Of a stretch of DNA of 59,141 bases, positions 8,156-16,841 are shown one piece after another. The notes below the pieces were generated by a model. The model searched no databases. It had not been told where the DNA came from and saw only the letters and a program-made list of their open reading frames with translations. The stretch spans positions 1 through 59,141 of the forward strand of contig NZ_JAUHHF010000015.1 of assembly GCF_030410395.1 (NCBI RefSeq), read 5' to 3'. Source of the stretch: Zwartia panacis. Lineage in GTDB: Bacteria > Pseudomonadota > Gammaproteobacteria > Burkholderiales > Burkholderiaceae_B. How positions within the stretch are numbered: the stretch's first letter is position 1; each line of letters opens with the position of its first letter. The position numbers and the translations under genes were made by a program.

Positions 8156-8692
8156 ATGGAACAATTTCACGGCACCACTATCGTTTGCGTCCGTCGCGGC
8201 AATCGCGTCGCACTTGGAGGCGATGGCCAGGTCACGCTTGGCAACATCATCATCAAAGGCACCGCGCGCAAAATTCGTCGTCTCTACCACGACAAAATTC
8301 TCGCAGGCTTTGCCGGTGCGACGGCTGATGCTTTTACGCTCCAGGAGCGTTTCGAAGGCAAACTGGAGAAACATCAAGGCAATCTCATGCGCGCCGCCGT
8401 CGAGCTCACGCGCGACTGGCGAACCGACCGTGTATTGCGCCGCCTTGAAGCAATGCTGATCGTCGCGGACCGCGAACACACACTCGTGCTCACCGGCAAC
8501 GGCGATGTGCTCGAACCCGAAAACGGCCTTGCCGCGATCGGATCAGGAGGCGCCTATGCACAATCCGCCGCGATGGCCTTGCTCAGGCATACCGAGCTCG
8601 CACCCGAAGTGATCGTCAAACAGTCTCTCGAAATCGCCGGCGATCTTTGCATCTACACCAATCAACAGCATCTGATAGAAACACTGGACTAA
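8156..8692 (+). CDS. hslV: ATP-dependent protease peptidase subunit HslV
   Basis: HslV (ClpQ) is the threonine-protease core of the HslUV complex. The sequence reads [16 protein letters not shown], so T7 would become the catalytic N-terminal threonine after removal of six residues. [10 protein letters not shown] and the [14 protein letters not shown] stretch are conserved. The ATG at 8156 gives the usual 178 residues; earlier starts would add an untypical leader. hslU follows after two bases. Confidence 0.97.
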   Translation: MEQFHGTTIVCVRRGNRVALGGDGQVTLGNIIIKGTARKIRRLYHDKILAGFAGATADAFTLQERFEGKLEKHQGNLMRAAVELTRDWRTDRVLRRLEAMLIVADREHTLVLTGNGDVLEPENGLAAIGSGGAYAQSAAMALLRHTELAPEVIVKQSLEIAGDLCIYTNQQHLIETLD

Positions 8693-8694
8693 GC

Positions 8695-10026
8695 ATGTCA
8701 GCATCCACAATGACTCCAAGTGAGATCGTGTCCGAGCTGGACAAATATATCGTTGGTCAAAATCGCGCCAAGCGCTCCGTCGCCGTCGCCTTGCGTAACC
8801 GCTGGCGTCGCCAGCAAGTCGCCGAGCCGTTGCGTCACGAGATCCACCCCAAAAATATTTTGATGATCGGACCGACGGGCGTCGGTAAAACAGAAATCGC
8901 CCGTCGACTCGCCAAGCTAGTTGATGCGCCTTTCATCAAAATCGAAGCCACCAAATTCACCGAAGTCGGTTATGTCGGTCGTGATGTCGACACGATTATC
9001 CGAGACCTCGCAGAGATCGCCATCAAGCAAACGCGTGAACAAGAAATGAAACGCGTGCGCACACTGGCCGAAGACTCCGCAGAAGACCGCATCCTTGATG
9101 TGCTGTTGACGCCACCACGTGCGGCAGACGGCTCGCCGATCCGTGAAGAAAACGCCACGCGACAGACCTTTCGCAAGCGCTTGCGTGAGGGTCATCTTGA
9201 CGCCACCGAGATTGACATCGAAGTCGCCCAGCCCACGCCGCAGATGGATATCATGACGCCACCCGGCATGGAAGACATGGCCGAACAGCTCAAGGGCATG
9301 TTCGCGGGACTTGCGCGCGATAAAAAGAAAACCCGCAAAATGACCGTGAAAGAGGCCTTCAAACTTCTCGTTGAAGAAGAAGCCGCAAAACGCGTCAACG
9401 AGGAAGACTTGCGCACCGTCGCGATCCAGAAAGTCGAACAGCACGGCATCGTGTTCCTCGATGAGATCGACAAAATCGCCGCGCGCCAGGAATCAGGCGG
9501 CGCGGACGTCTCGCGCCAGGGTGTACAGCGCGATCTGCTCCCACTGGTCGAGGGCACCACTGTCACCACCAAATACGGCATGATCCGCACCGATCACATT
9601 CTTTTTATCGCCTCGGGTGCGTTCCACCTTTCGCGACCCTCGGACCTGATCCCCGAACTGCAAGGACGCTTTCCGATTCGCGTCGAGCTCGACTCGCTAA
9701 CGGCCAAAGATTTCGTGCAGATTCTGTGCGACACCGATGCCTCTCTGACCAAGCAATACACCGCCCTGCTCGCGACCGAAGACGTGCACCTGAACTTTAC
9801 AGATGAGGGGATTGCGCGTCTGGCTGAACTCGCTTTCGAGGTCAATGAGCGCACAGAAAACATCGGCGCACGCAGACTCTACACCGTGATGGAAAAGCTC
9901 CTGGAGGACTTGTCCTTTGATGCCACCAGCAGCAGCGGTCAGACGATCGTGATCGATGCCAGCTACGTCAACAACAAGCTCGCAGAAGCCGCTGGCAGTC
10001 AGGATCTCGCGCGGTACGTTTTATGA
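8695..10026 (+). CDS. hslU: HslU ATPase subunit
   Basis: HslU (ClpY) is the AAA+ unfoldase that feeds substrates to HslV. The 443-residue protein shows the opening [15 protein letters not shown], Walker [10 protein letters not shown] near residue 60, the pore motif GYVGRDVD, Walker [15 protein letters not shown], and the second region GRFPIRVEL followed by [17 protein letters not shown]. The extreme C terminus LARYVL matches the HslU tail that docks onto HslV. The ATG at 8695 is two bases after the hslV stop. Its stop overlaps the cobalamin adenosyltransferase gene by four bases. Confidence 0.98.
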   Translation: MSASTMTPSEIVSELDKYIVGQNRAKRSVAVALRNRWRRQQVAEPLRHEIHPKNILMIGPTGVGKTEIARRLAKLVDAPFIKIEATKFTEVGYVGRDVDTIIRDLAEIAIKQTREQEMKRVRTLAEDSAEDRILDVLLTPPRAADGSPIREENATRQTFRKRLREGHLDATEIDIEVAQPTPQMDIMTPPGMEDMAEQLKGMFAGLARDKKKTRKMTVKEAFKLLVEEEAAKRVNEEDLRTVAIQKVEQHGIVFLDEIDKIAARQESGGADVSRQGVQRDLLPLVEGTTVTTKYGMIRTDHILFIASGAFHLSRPSDLIPELQGRFPIRVELDSLTAKDFVQILCDTDASLTKQYTALLATEDVHLNFTDEGIARLAELAFEVNERTENIGARRLYTVMEKLLEDLSFDATSSSGQTIVIDASYVNNKLAEAAGSQDLARYVL

Positions 10027-10565
10027 GCACTCGACTTTCGATTATCGCGACCCGCACCGGAGACGATGGCTCAACAGGCCTGGGAGACGGCACACGCGTG
10101 CCAAAGGACAGCGCACGCGTCCAGGCCATGGGAGATGTCGACGAGCTCAACAGCTGCCTGGGTTTGCTGCTAGCAGACAACTTACCCGCAGACATTGCCT
10201 CGGCGATCGCCCCTGCACAGCACGTGTTGTTCGATCTAGGCAGCGAGCTCGCAGTGCCAGGCTACTTTCTGATGAAAGCCGAACAAGTCGCGTATCTGGA
10301 TCAACAAATCGCGACGTTTAATGGACGGCTCGAACCGCTTAAGGAATTTATCCTGCCCGGCGGCACGCGAGCCGCCTCACTCGCGCATGTTGCCCGAAGC
10401 GTCTGCCGACGCGCAGAGCGCTCAGTAGTGTCTTTGCATCACGAAACGCCATTGGGGCCGCTACCACAGCAATATCTCAACCGACTTTCGGACTTGCTGT
10501 TTATTTTGGCGAGATGCCTCAACAAAGCAGCAAATCATCCTGATTCGTTATGGCGGCGTGACTGA
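10023..10565 (+). CDS. PduO-type cob(I)alamin adenosyltransferase
   Basis: The enzyme transfers the adenosyl group of ATP to cob(I)alamin to make adenosylcobalamin. The 180-residue protein has the ATP-binding N-terminal motif [20 protein letters not shown], the GDVDELNS stretch and the C-terminal [19 protein letters not shown] helix, all diagnostic of the PduO class. Its ATG overlaps the hslU stop (ATGA), so it belongs to the hslVU operon. No other cobalamin gene is nearby, so it may serve an enzyme such as methylmalonyl-CoA mutase coded elsewhere. Confidence 0.93.
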   Translation: MSTRLSIIATRTGDDGSTGLGDGTRVPKDSARVQAMGDVDELNSCLGLLLADNLPADIASAIAPAQHVLFDLGSELAVPGYFLMKAEQVAYLDQQIATFNGRLEPLKEFILPGGTRAASLAHVARSVCRRAERSVVSLHHETPLGPLPQQYLNRLSDLLFILARCLNKAANHPDSLWRRD

Positions 10566-11057
10566 TCACTCTTCATGCAATGTGTATCGCTTCAAGTGCT
10601 GAGCCTCTTTGAGCAACTGATCCCAGCTGTCTGGTGGATGACCACTCTCTAACATTTTGCGAAACACCAGATAAGCGTCGTCATTGCTTTCATACGCGCG
10701 CTTAGTGTCATCATCGTTCACCCACACATACACAATCATCTTAGCTTGTGCGTGATAACGAAAAAACAAACGATATTGTTGAAAGAATTTAGCGCGAAAC
10801 CAATGTTTGCGATCTGATCCGAGAGTGCCACCCTGACGATACTCAACTCGCATCGGATCTTGCGGGACGACTTCAAATGCCAACTTCAGGATTGCAGCTA
10901 AACGCTTGCTAGCATTCTTCTTTGCATATCCGGTTGGATCCTTTATTTTTAATAATTCAACCTGACTGACGAGTTGTTCAAGTTGATTTAAAAAAAGTGG
11001 GTGTGCAAATACTGTCCAACCATTAATCACGAGTCCTTCATTTGACGCACGGTTCAC
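10566..11057 (-). CDS. yhaV: Type II toxin, YhaV family ribonuclease
   Basis: YhaV is a RelE-like ribonuclease toxin. This 163-residue protein matches the family through VINGWTVFAHPLFLNQL at the N terminus, the basic RVEYRQGGTLGSDRKHWFRAK centre, and FRYHAQAKMIVYVWVNDDDTKRAYE, where the family catalytic basic and acidic residues lie. It starts at 11057 and overlaps the stop of the antitoxin gene by four bases, giving translational coupling with antitoxin first. Its stop is immediately beside the end of the convergent adenosyltransferase gene. Confidence 0.92.
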   Translation of the reverse strand: MNRASNEGLVINGWTVFAHPLFLNQLEQLVSQVELLKIKDPTGYAKKNASKRLAAILKLAFEVVPQDPMRVEYRQGGTLGSDRKHWFRAKFFQQYRLFFRYHAQAKMIVYVWVNDDDTKRAYESNDDAYLVFRKMLESGHPPDSWDQLLKEAQHLKRYTLHEE

Positions 11058-11386
11058 TCATTTTCTTCCGATAAAGGTGAATCTAAATCAACGTCGATAC
11101 CTTCGACTAATGATTGCGCCCGTTGAACAAAAGCGGGATCAACTGCATGCAAGCGCTCAGGGTGCGTTGCGATATCGCGGGTCAGGAAACCCAGAAACAC
11201 ATCAAGTGCTGGGTCATTCGTTTCGCTGGCTTCTGCTCGCGTCATCATCACCCCTCCCTCAGGGAGGATGGTGTAATGAATTTTGTCCCGCTTTCCCAAG
11301 CGCAAAGCACGACGGACCGTTTCCGGTACGGTCGTTTGATAACGATCAGTCAGTTTGGACTCAACTTCAAGCTTGATGGGCATCAT
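11054..11386 (-). CDS. prlF: Type II antitoxin, PrlF family
   Basis: The antitoxin partner of YhaV. Residues about 5-50 form an AbrB-like swapped-hairpin DNA-binding domain (KLTDRYQTTVPETVRRALRL then DKIHYTI and GGVMMTR); the acidic C-terminal half (DVDLDSPLSEENE at the end) would bind and neutralise the toxin. Length (110) is normal. The start at 11386 is followed by a second ATG at 11383; neither has a strong ribosome site. The promoter-embedded palindrome at 11421-11440 is the likely autoregulation operator. Confidence 0.9.
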   Translation of the reverse strand: MMPIKLEVESKLTDRYQTTVPETVRRALRLGKRDKIHYTILPEGGVMMTRAEASETNDPALDVFLGFLTRDIATHPERLHAVDPAFVQRAQSLVEGIDVDLDSPLSEENE

Positions 11387-11418
11387 GCATAAGGAATTAG
11401 CATTTGATAGAAGCTCGA

Positions 11419-11448
11419 ATAGTAATGCATATGCATTACTTGCGTCAA
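11419..11448 (-). promoter_or_regulatory. prlF-yhaV promoter with a perfect 20-bp palindromic operator
   Basis: On the minus strand TTGACG (11443-11448) is a good -35 and TACTAT (11419-11424) a fair -10, separated by 18 bases. The perfect palindrome AGTAATGCATATGCATTACT (11421-11440) fills the spacer and overlaps the -10. A dimeric repressor bound here would block RNA polymerase. It lies about 35 bases before the prlF start, the position expected for antitoxin autorepression. Confidence 0.75.
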
Positions 11449-11466
11449 ATGGATGAATCTCTCATG

Positions 11467-11538
11467 AAAATTGATATCCATTAGTTATCAATTAATCATT
11501 AAGTTTCATTTTACGTGCATCAGTTCTGCTTCTAGTAT
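11467..11538 (+). promoter_or_regulatory. LysR-type box A and promoter of the Bug/dehydratase/aldolase operon
   Basis: ATTGATA-N9-TATCAAT (11470-11492) is a perfect 7+7 inverted repeat of LysR-box form (T-N11-A inside). It is followed by TTTACG (11510-11515), a 17-base spacer and TAGTAT (11533-11538), a reasonable -35/-10 pair. The box centre lies near -64 relative to the expected start of transcription, the classical LysR activation position. Bases 11467-11514 match 15656-15703 at 43 of 48 positions. Confidence 0.78.
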
Positions 11539-11574
11539 GTGGGGGTTCGTCCAACAATGGATCGGGAGACCCTC

Positions 11575-12537
11575 ATGAAAATAAAACTTATCCACACATT
11601 GATGTTTGGCTTGGCGGTGGCGATCAGCGCTCCGTCATGGGCTCAAGAGTGGCCCACAAAACCCGTTAAATTACTCGTCGGCTCCTCACCCGGCGGTGGC
11701 ACGGATGCGATGGCCCGCGCAGTCGCCGACAAGCTCACACCCATGTGGGGGCAAACTGTCGTGGTCGAAAACAAACCCGGCGCATCGAATACCCTCGCCG
11801 CGGACATCACAGCCAAAGCAACAGATGGCCAAACGATGCTCATGGGTGTCTCGACCGCACAGGCGATTGCGCCACACCTGCTCAAGCTCAACTACAACAA
11901 TGAAACAGACCTCGTGCCTGTGGCCTTTACCGGTTCCGTTCCGAACGTCCTCGTTGTCGCAGCCAACAGCCCTGTCAACAGCGTGCAAGATCTGGTGAAA
12001 CTACTCAAAAGCAAACCCGGTCAACTGAACTTCGCCTCAAGTGGCGCGGGCAGCACCCAGCACATCGCCGCCGAACTCTTTAAAGATTTGGCGGGCGTCA
12101 ATGCCGTTCACGTGCCCTACAAGGGCAGCGGCCCAGCCATGATCGATTTGATCGCGGGTCAAGTTCAGTACGCATTTGAAACAATGTCCTCAGCTTTGCC
12201 ACAAATTCGTGCAGGCAAACTCAAGGCGCTTGGCGTCGCAAGCGAGGCGCGCAATCCTCAGTTGCCCGACACCCCCACGATGAAAGAGGCTGGCGTGCCT
12301 TTGGTGATGAGCGCCTGGTATGGCGTCTACATGCCCGCCAAAACACCACAGTCTGTCATCAACAAAGTCAATGCCGATGTGAACAAGACGCTGGCGATGC
12401 CTGACACGGTCAAGCGCCTGGAGACAATCGGCGCGACGATTCAGCCCATGTCACAAGCGCAATTCAAGGCGTTTCACGACGCCGAAAATAAGCGCTACTC
12501 CGATGTGATTAGAAAGAACAACATTCAAGTGAATTAA
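11575..12537 (+). CDS. Bug family (TctC-like) periplasmic solute-binding protein
   Basis: Bug proteins are periplasmic binding proteins, often for carboxylates, that serve tripartite tricarboxylate transporters or act as orphan sensors; they are greatly expanded in Alcaligenaceae. The start [17 protein letters not shown] leads into a signal peptide cut after SWAQ (about residue 24), followed by [28 protein letters not shown], the Bug hallmark, and later [18 protein letters not shown]. The ATG at 11575 has GGGAG upstream; an earlier in-frame ATG would spoil the signal peptide. No TctA or TctB membrane genes are in the window. It is the first gene of the sugar-acid-like operon. Confidence 0.93.
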   Translation: MKIKLIHTLMFGLAVAISAPSWAQEWPTKPVKLLVGSSPGGGTDAMARAVADKLTPMWGQTVVVENKPGASNTLAADITAKATDGQTMLMGVSTAQAIAPHLLKLNYNNETDLVPVAFTGSVPNVLVVAANSPVNSVQDLVKLLKSKPGQLNFASSGAGSTQHIAAELFKDLAGVNAVHVPYKGSGPAMIDLIAGQVQYAFETMSSALPQIRAGKLKALGVASEARNPQLPDTPTMKEAGVPLVMSAWYGVYMPAKTPQSVINKVNADVNKTLAMPDTVKRLETIGATIQPMSQAQFKAFHDAENKRYSDVIRKNNIQVN

Positions 12538-12578
12538 TTAAAAGTTGCCCGTTTAAAAGCTGCTCAGGAAGTCTATTT

Positions 12579-13751
12579 ATGAAGATCAAAGCCGTCCGCG
12601 CCCGTGTGTTTGAATGGAAGGGAAAAACCGTTCCACCCCAGGGTAATTTTTGTTCAAACGCCATGGATCTGGTGTACTCAAAAAATGAAACCATGAGTAC
12701 CTTCCGTTTCCATTCGTGGACGGTCGTTGAAATCGAAACCGATCACGGCATTGTCGGTCTCGGTAACGTTGCGCTCGCACCCAAGATCGCCAAAGCCATC
12801 ATCGATGAATACCTCGCTGCCATGGTCATCGGCGAAGATCCCTGGGACTACGAATACCTGTGGCAAAAAATGTATCGCGGCACACACGCATGGGGACGCA
12901 AAGGCGTCACCATGGCCGCGATTTCTGCCATCGACCTGGCGATCTGGGACATTCTTGGAAAAAGCGTCAACAAACCCGTATTCAAATTACTGGGTGGCCG
13001 TACCAAAGAAAAAATTCCCTGTTACTACTCCAAGCTGTATCGCACCGACTTGAATGAAATGCAAAAGGAGGCACAGACGTTTCTCGACCAGGGATTCAAA
13101 GCCTTCAAAATGCGATTTGGGTATGGCCCCGCACATTTGCAACATGGCGTAGTAGAAAATCTCAAATCCGTCGCGGCGGTCCGCGAGGTAATCGGTGATG
13201 ATACAGATCTCATGCTCGAGTGCTATATGGGCTGGAACCTCGAGTACGCGAAGCGCATACTGCCCAAACTGGAAAAGTATGCGCCACGCTGGCTCGAAGA
13301 ACCTGTCATCGCCGATGATATCGATGGTTATGCCGAGCTCAATCAGCTGACCAGCATTCCGATTTCCGGTGGAGAGCACGAATTTTCTTTATACGGTTTC
13401 AAGCAGTTGCTTGATCGAAAAGCCGTTTCTGTGGTTCAGTACGATACGAATCGAGTTGGTGGCATCACTGCCGCCCACAAGATCAACGCACTATGCGAAG
13501 CCTATAGCGTCCCAGTCATTCCTCATGCGGGGCAAATGCACAACTATCATTTGACGATGAGTACACTGGCCTCGCCTATGAGCGAATACTTCCCGATGTT
13601 CGATGTCGAAGTCGGCAATGAATTGTTCTATTACATTTTCGATGGTGAACCTGTTGCCAAGGATGGTTTTATCCAGCTTGATGACAACACCCCCGGGCTT
13701 GGACTCACGCTTAAGACCGAGTTTCTCAAAGACTTCAATATCATCGAGTAA
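12579..13751 (+). CDS. Enolase-superfamily acid-sugar dehydratase (mandelate racemase / rhamnonate dehydratase-like)
   Basis: This 390-residue protein has the capping N-terminal domain and the MLE/MR barrel. Metal ligands are visible in [20 protein letters not shown] and [13 protein letters not shown]; the second-strand base motif reads FKMRFGYGP, and the seventh-strand histidine lies in [13 protein letters not shown]. The KMRFGYGP and GQMHNYH signatures remind me of rhamnonate- and related sugar-acid dehydratases, which remove water from an aldonic acid to give a 2-keto-3-deoxy acid. The gene lies 41 bases after the Bug gene and three bases before an aldolase-family gene, which fits dehydration followed by retro-aldol cleavage. 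The exact acid is not determined. Confidence 0.85.
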   Translation: MKIKAVRARVFEWKGKTVPPQGNFCSNAMDLVYSKNETMSTFRFHSWTVVEIETDHGIVGLGNVALAPKIAKAIIDEYLAAMVIGEDPWDYEYLWQKMYRGTHAWGRKGVTMAAISAIDLAIWDILGKSVNKPVFKLLGGRTKEKIPCYYSKLYRTDLNEMQKEAQTFLDQGFKAFKMRFGYGPAHLQHGVVENLKSVAAVREVIGDDTDLMLECYMGWNLEYAKRILPKLEKYAPRWLEEPVIADDIDGYAELNQLTSIPISGGEHEFSLYGFKQLLDRKAVSVVQYDTNRVGGITAAHKINALCEAYSVPVIPHAGQMHNYHLTMSTLASPMSEYFPMFDVEVGNELFYYIFDGEPVAKDGFIQLDDNTPGLGLTLKTEFLKDFNIIE

Positions 13752-13754
13752 TCA

Positions 13755-14678
13755 ATGGCCGCACACCCCAGATATCAAGGCGTATTTCCCGTTGTCCCGA
13801 CTATTTTTAAAGAGTCCGGAGAACTCGATCTGCCAAGTCAAAAACGTTGCATCGATTTCATGATCGATGCGGGATCGCACGGCTTGTGCATCCTGGCAAA
13901 CTTCTCCGAGCAGTTTTCGATTTCTGATGACGAAAGGGAACGGCTTACACGCGAGATTCTGGAGTATGTCGCCGGACGCGTTCCCGTCATCGTCACGACA
14001 ACGCATTACGGATCGCTGATTTGCGCACAACGCAGTCGACGCGCACAAGACTTGGGCGCGTCGATGGTGATGATCATGCCACCGTATCATGGCGCGACCA
14101 TTCGCGTGCCTGAGCCTAACATTTACGAGTTTTTTTCAATCGTCTCGGACGCGATCGACATCCCCATCATGATTCAGGATGCGCCGGTCAGCGGCACCAC
14201 TTTATCCGCTGCATTTCTGGCAAAGATGGCGACCGAAATCGCCAATGTCTCCTATTTCAAAATTGAGACCCCCGGCGCAGCAAGCAAACTGCGTGAACTC
14301 ATCAAGCTCGGTGGCGATGCGATCGAAGGCCCCTGGGATGGTGAAGAAGCCATCACCTTACTGCCCGATCTCGAAGCAGGCTGTACCGGTGCCATGACGG
14401 GTGGCGGTTATCCAGATGGTATTCGTCAAATCATGGATCCATGGTTCGCAGGCAATCGTGACCAGGCGATTGACGCCTACACACGCTGGCTGCCTCTGAT
14501 TAATTATGAAAACCGCCAGGGCGGGATTTTGTCTGCGAAGGCCCTCATGAAAGAAGGGGGCATCATCGCGTCCGATGTTTCAAGACACCCATTCCCAGCC
14601 ATGAACCCAGCCGTGCGTAGCGGACTGATCGAGACCGCCAAGCGACTTGATCCATTGGTGTTTCGCTGGGGGAAATAA
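13755..14678 (+). CDS. DapA/NanA (DHDPS) family aldolase or dehydratase
   Basis: This 307-residue (beta/alpha)8 protein has the Schiff-base lysine in YFKIETPG (about residue 171) and the family tyrosine in MMPPYHG. The usual GTTGE loop reads ANFSEQF, as in sugar-acid members rather than true dihydrodipicolinate synthases. Members cleave 2-keto-3-deoxy sugar acids or decarboxylate keto-deoxy glucarate. Its position three bases after the dehydratase supports action on that enzyme's product. A dapA call is not supported because context is catabolic. Confidence 0.85.
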   Translation: MAAHPRYQGVFPVVPTIFKESGELDLPSQKRCIDFMIDAGSHGLCILANFSEQFSISDDERERLTREILEYVAGRVPVIVTTTHYGSLICAQRSRRAQDLGASMVMIMPPYHGATIRVPEPNIYEFFSIVSDAIDIPIMIQDAPVSGTTLSAAFLAKMATEIANVSYFKIETPGAASKLRELIKLGGDAIEGPWDGEEAITLLPDLEAGCTGAMTGGGYPDGIRQIMDPWFAGNRDQAIDAYTRWLPLINYENRQGGILSAKALMKEGGIIASDVSRHPFPAMNPAVRSGLIETAKRLDPLVFRWGK

Positions 14679-14682
14679 GGCA

Positions 14683-14717
14683 GGCTAGACCTTCTGACGT
14701 CGTCAGGGGTCCTAGCC
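14683..14717. other. Interrupted hairpin between convergent genes
   Basis: GGCTAG (14683-14688) pairs with CTAGCC (14712-14717), and CTGACG (14694-14699) with CGTCAG (14701-14706) inside it. The structure lies between the convergent aldolase and lysR genes and could stop transcription from either side, but neither strand shows a T-tract, so it is not called an intrinsic terminator. Confidence 0.4.
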
Positions 14718-14720
14718 AGT

Positions 14721-15641
14721 CTATTGATCTGGGTGCAGCATCGTTAAGAAAGCCCGGGTTGCCGGGGAACAAGGTCGGTCACGCTTGATCAGGCTGCCAT
14801 ACGGCTCCAGCTTGTTCTTGATCCGGTAACGCAGCACTTTGATGCGCCCGCTATCCGAAAAAATACTCGCGACCGACTCCGGTATGACTGCGATCATATC
14901 GGTGCGAGCGACGATATCCGCAGTGGTCAAAATCGACGATGTCTCGATCAGATTGGCAGGTAACACGAGATGCTGATCCCGGAACTCCCGCTCAATGACT
15001 GTGCGCATCGGACTGCCGGGTCCCTGAAGGATCCAGGGATACTGATGCAACGCCTCCAAAGTGACCTTGGATTTTCCCGCGAGGGGATGGTTGGCGGCCC
15101 CCACAATAGATAAGGCCTCGTTGGCGATCGGTCTAAACAGATAGTCATCGTGTTTGACGCTCACGATGCGTCCAATCACCAAGTCCAAGTCCCCTTGATT
15201 CAAAGCCTCGATCAACACATCGCTGGTCCCCGTCGAAATATTGATCGATAGCATCGGATACGAACGCCGCATCGCGATCAGCGCATCCGTCAGAATCGCG
15301 GGCGAAGCCGCCATGATGCTGCCCAGCGATAGCGAACCATGGATGCCGGTATGCATCGCATCAAGTTCACGCGCCAGTGACTCCAGACTCCCTCTCATGC
15401 CCTGAAAAAAACCGAGCACTGTCTTGCCCGCCGCGTTGAGCGTCAGCGTCCGGCCGGTTCGGTCAAAAATCTTTGTACCCAACGCATCCTCGAGCTCGTG
15501 CAGCATTTTGGTCGCAGCTGGCTGGGTCATTCCCATCGCCAGGGCGGCGGCACGCAAGGTGCGGTGCTCCTGAATACTGAGCAAAAGCGACACCTGCCGC
15601 ATCCGCAATCGGTTTAATAAGGTATGAGAATAGTTCGTCAT
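14721..15641 (-). CDS. LysR family transcriptional regulator (GbpR-like)
   Basis: Residues about 10-70 form the LysR winged helix (QVSLLLSIQEHRTLRAAALAMGMTQ and then PAATKMLHELEDALGTKIF), followed by the periplasmic-binding-like effector domain. The opening with the long N-terminal stretch before the helix and the QPAATKMLHELE motif resembles GbpR-type regulators of sugar uptake and catabolism. It is convergent with the dehydratase/aldolase operon and divergent from the PdxA-like gene. The 23-bp inverted repeat at 15659-15681 starts 18 bases upstream of its start codon and recurs before the Bug gene, so it is the best candidate to bind both. Confidence 0.92.
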   Translation of the reverse strand: MTNYSHTLLNRLRMRQVSLLLSIQEHRTLRAAALAMGMTQPAATKMLHELEDALGTKIFDRTGRTLTLNAAGKTVLGFFQGMRGSLESLARELDAMHTGIHGSLSLGSIMAASPAILTDALIAMRRSYPMLSINISTGTSDVLIEALNQGDLDLVIGRIVSVKHDDYLFRPIANEALSIVGAANHPLAGKSKVTLEALHQYPWILQGPGSPMRTVIEREFRDQHLVLPANLIETSSILTTADIVARTDMIAVIPESVASIFSDSGRIKVLRYRIKNKLEPYGSLIKRDRPCSPATRAFLTMLHPDQ

Positions 15642-15655
15642 TGAATGATCTATTT

Positions 15656-15727
15656 AAAATTGATAACCTTGAGATATCAATTAATCATGAAGTTTCATTT
15701 TACTGGAATTGATTAGCTCCTTAGAAT
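15656..15727 (+). promoter_or_regulatory. LysR-type box B and promoter of the PdxA-like gene
   Basis: ATTGATA-N9-TATCAAT (15659-15681) is followed by TTTACT (15699-15704), exactly 17 bases, and TAGAAT (15722-15727), five of six bases of the -10 consensus. The layout is the same as before the Bug gene at 11467-11538, and the first 48 bases match that element at 43 positions. The element also lies directly upstream of lysR on the other strand, so autoregulation is likely. Confidence 0.8.
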
Positions 15728-15739
15728 GTCGGGAAAGAT

Positions 15740-15784
15740 GCTTTAAAACCCCTGCTTTAAAACCCCTAGTCGCGAATCTTCGCG
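15740..15784 (+). repeat. 14-bp tandem repeat and hairpin in the PdxA-like gene leader
   Basis: GCTTTAAAACCCCT occurs twice without a gap (15740-15753 and 15754-15767). Four bases later CGCGAA (15771-15776) and TTCGCG (15779-15784) form a perfect hairpin. Both lie inside the predicted leader, downstream of the promoter at 15699-15727 and before the start codon at 15816. A role in mRNA structure or protein binding is possible; nothing similar precedes the Bug gene. Confidence 0.65.
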
Positions 15785-15815
15785 CTGTGATGCCCTGGCC
15801 ACAAAAGAAACCCTC

Positions 15816-16841
15816 ATGCAAAAAGCTCTTCCTGTTGTCGTCCTGACCCTCGGCGATCCCGCCGGCATCGGCCCCGAACTCATCGCGCGCCTGCTCGCTC
15901 AACACCCTGTCAGCACCCTCGCCAATGTCGTCATCGCCGGTGACCGCTGGCTATGGGAGCAGGGCCAACGCATCGCACAGGTCAGCGTACCCACAGCAGA
16001 TATCGACTCGTTTGAGGCGGTCCGTCAGCGTCCCAATCAACAGCTTCCCGCTTTTTTATCCATCCAGTCGATCGAACCCAGCAATGTCACCATCGGTCAG
16101 GTCAGTGCACTCAACGGTCAGTCCGTTTTAAAGATCCTGGATGCCTGCATGGATGCGACACTGGCGGGTCATGTCGATGCGATCTGCTTTGCCCCACTCA
16201 ATAAACAAGCCATGAAAATGGGTGGCATGAAGCACGAGGACGAGCTGCACCACTTTGCCGAATACTTGGGCGTGACCGGTTATTTCTGCGAGTTCAATAC
16301 ACTCGGCAACCTCTGGACCTCGCGCATCTCCTCACACGTCCCGCTCAAAGACGTCGCCCAGTACCTCAGCAAAGAGCGCATCGAACAAGCCTCGGAGCTC
16401 ATTTACAAGGCATTGCTCGCGAGCGGCTTTGAACAACCCAAAATCGCCATCGCTGCATTTAACCCGCATGGTGGGGACGGAGGATCCTGCGGTCGCGAAG
16501 AGATCGACATTATCGCTCCCGCCGTCGCCGCACTTCAGGCTAAAAACTGGCCCACCGAGGCTCCTTTTCACGGTCCATTTCCGGCCGATACGATTTTCTT
16601 GAAAGCCCAAGCCGGCGAGTATCAGGCGATTGTCACCATGTATCACGACCAGGGACAAATCGCGATCAAGCTGCTCGGTTTTTCAAGAGGCGTCACCGTC
16701 CAAGGCGGTTTGCCTATTCCCATCACCACACCCGCACACGGCACGGCCTACGATATCGCCGGGAAAGGTCGGGCAAGCGTAGAAGCCACTTGGCAGGCCT
16801 TTCAAATCGCCGCGCGTATGGGCCAGTCCTGGCGGCCATGA
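15816..16841 (+). CDS. PdxA-like 4-hydroxythreonine-4-phosphate dehydrogenase family protein (PdxA2 type)
   Basis: Family members oxidise and decarboxylate phosphorylated 4-carbon acids with NAD and a divalent metal. Seen here are LTLGDPAGIGPELIAR at the start, the metal-site histidines in HEDELHHFAEYLG, MYHDQGQIAIK and TTPAHGTAYDIAGKG, and NPHGGDGGSCGREE. Catabolic PdxA2 proteins act on D-threonate- or D-erythronate-4-phosphate after a DUF1537 kinase; no such kinase is visible here, so the substrate may differ. The promoter-proximal LysR box ties it to the dehydratase/aldolase operon. Its stop overlaps the LysE-type gene (ATGA). True PdxA for vitamin B6 is less likely in this context. Confidence 0.85.
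   Translation: MQKALPVVVLTLGDPAGIGPELIARLLAQHPVSTLANVVIAGDRWLWEQGQRIAQVSVPTADIDSFEAVRQRPNQQLPAFLSIQSIEPSNVTIGQVSALNGQSVLKILDACMDATLAGHVDAICFAPLNKQAMKMGGMKHEDELHHFAEYLGVTGYFCEFNTLGNLWTSRISSHVPLKDVAQYLSKERIEQASELIYKALLASGFEQPKIAIAAFNPHGGDGGSCGREEIDIIAPAVAALQAKNWPTEAPFHGPFPADTIFLKAQAGEYQAIVTMYHDQGQIAIKLLGFSRGVTVQGGLPIPITTPAHGTAYDIAGKGRASVEATWQAFQIAARMGQSWRP

Noticed and set aside
14683-14717. Intrinsic terminator between the aldolase and lysR genes
   Set aside because: A hairpin is possible but both strands lack a T-tract.
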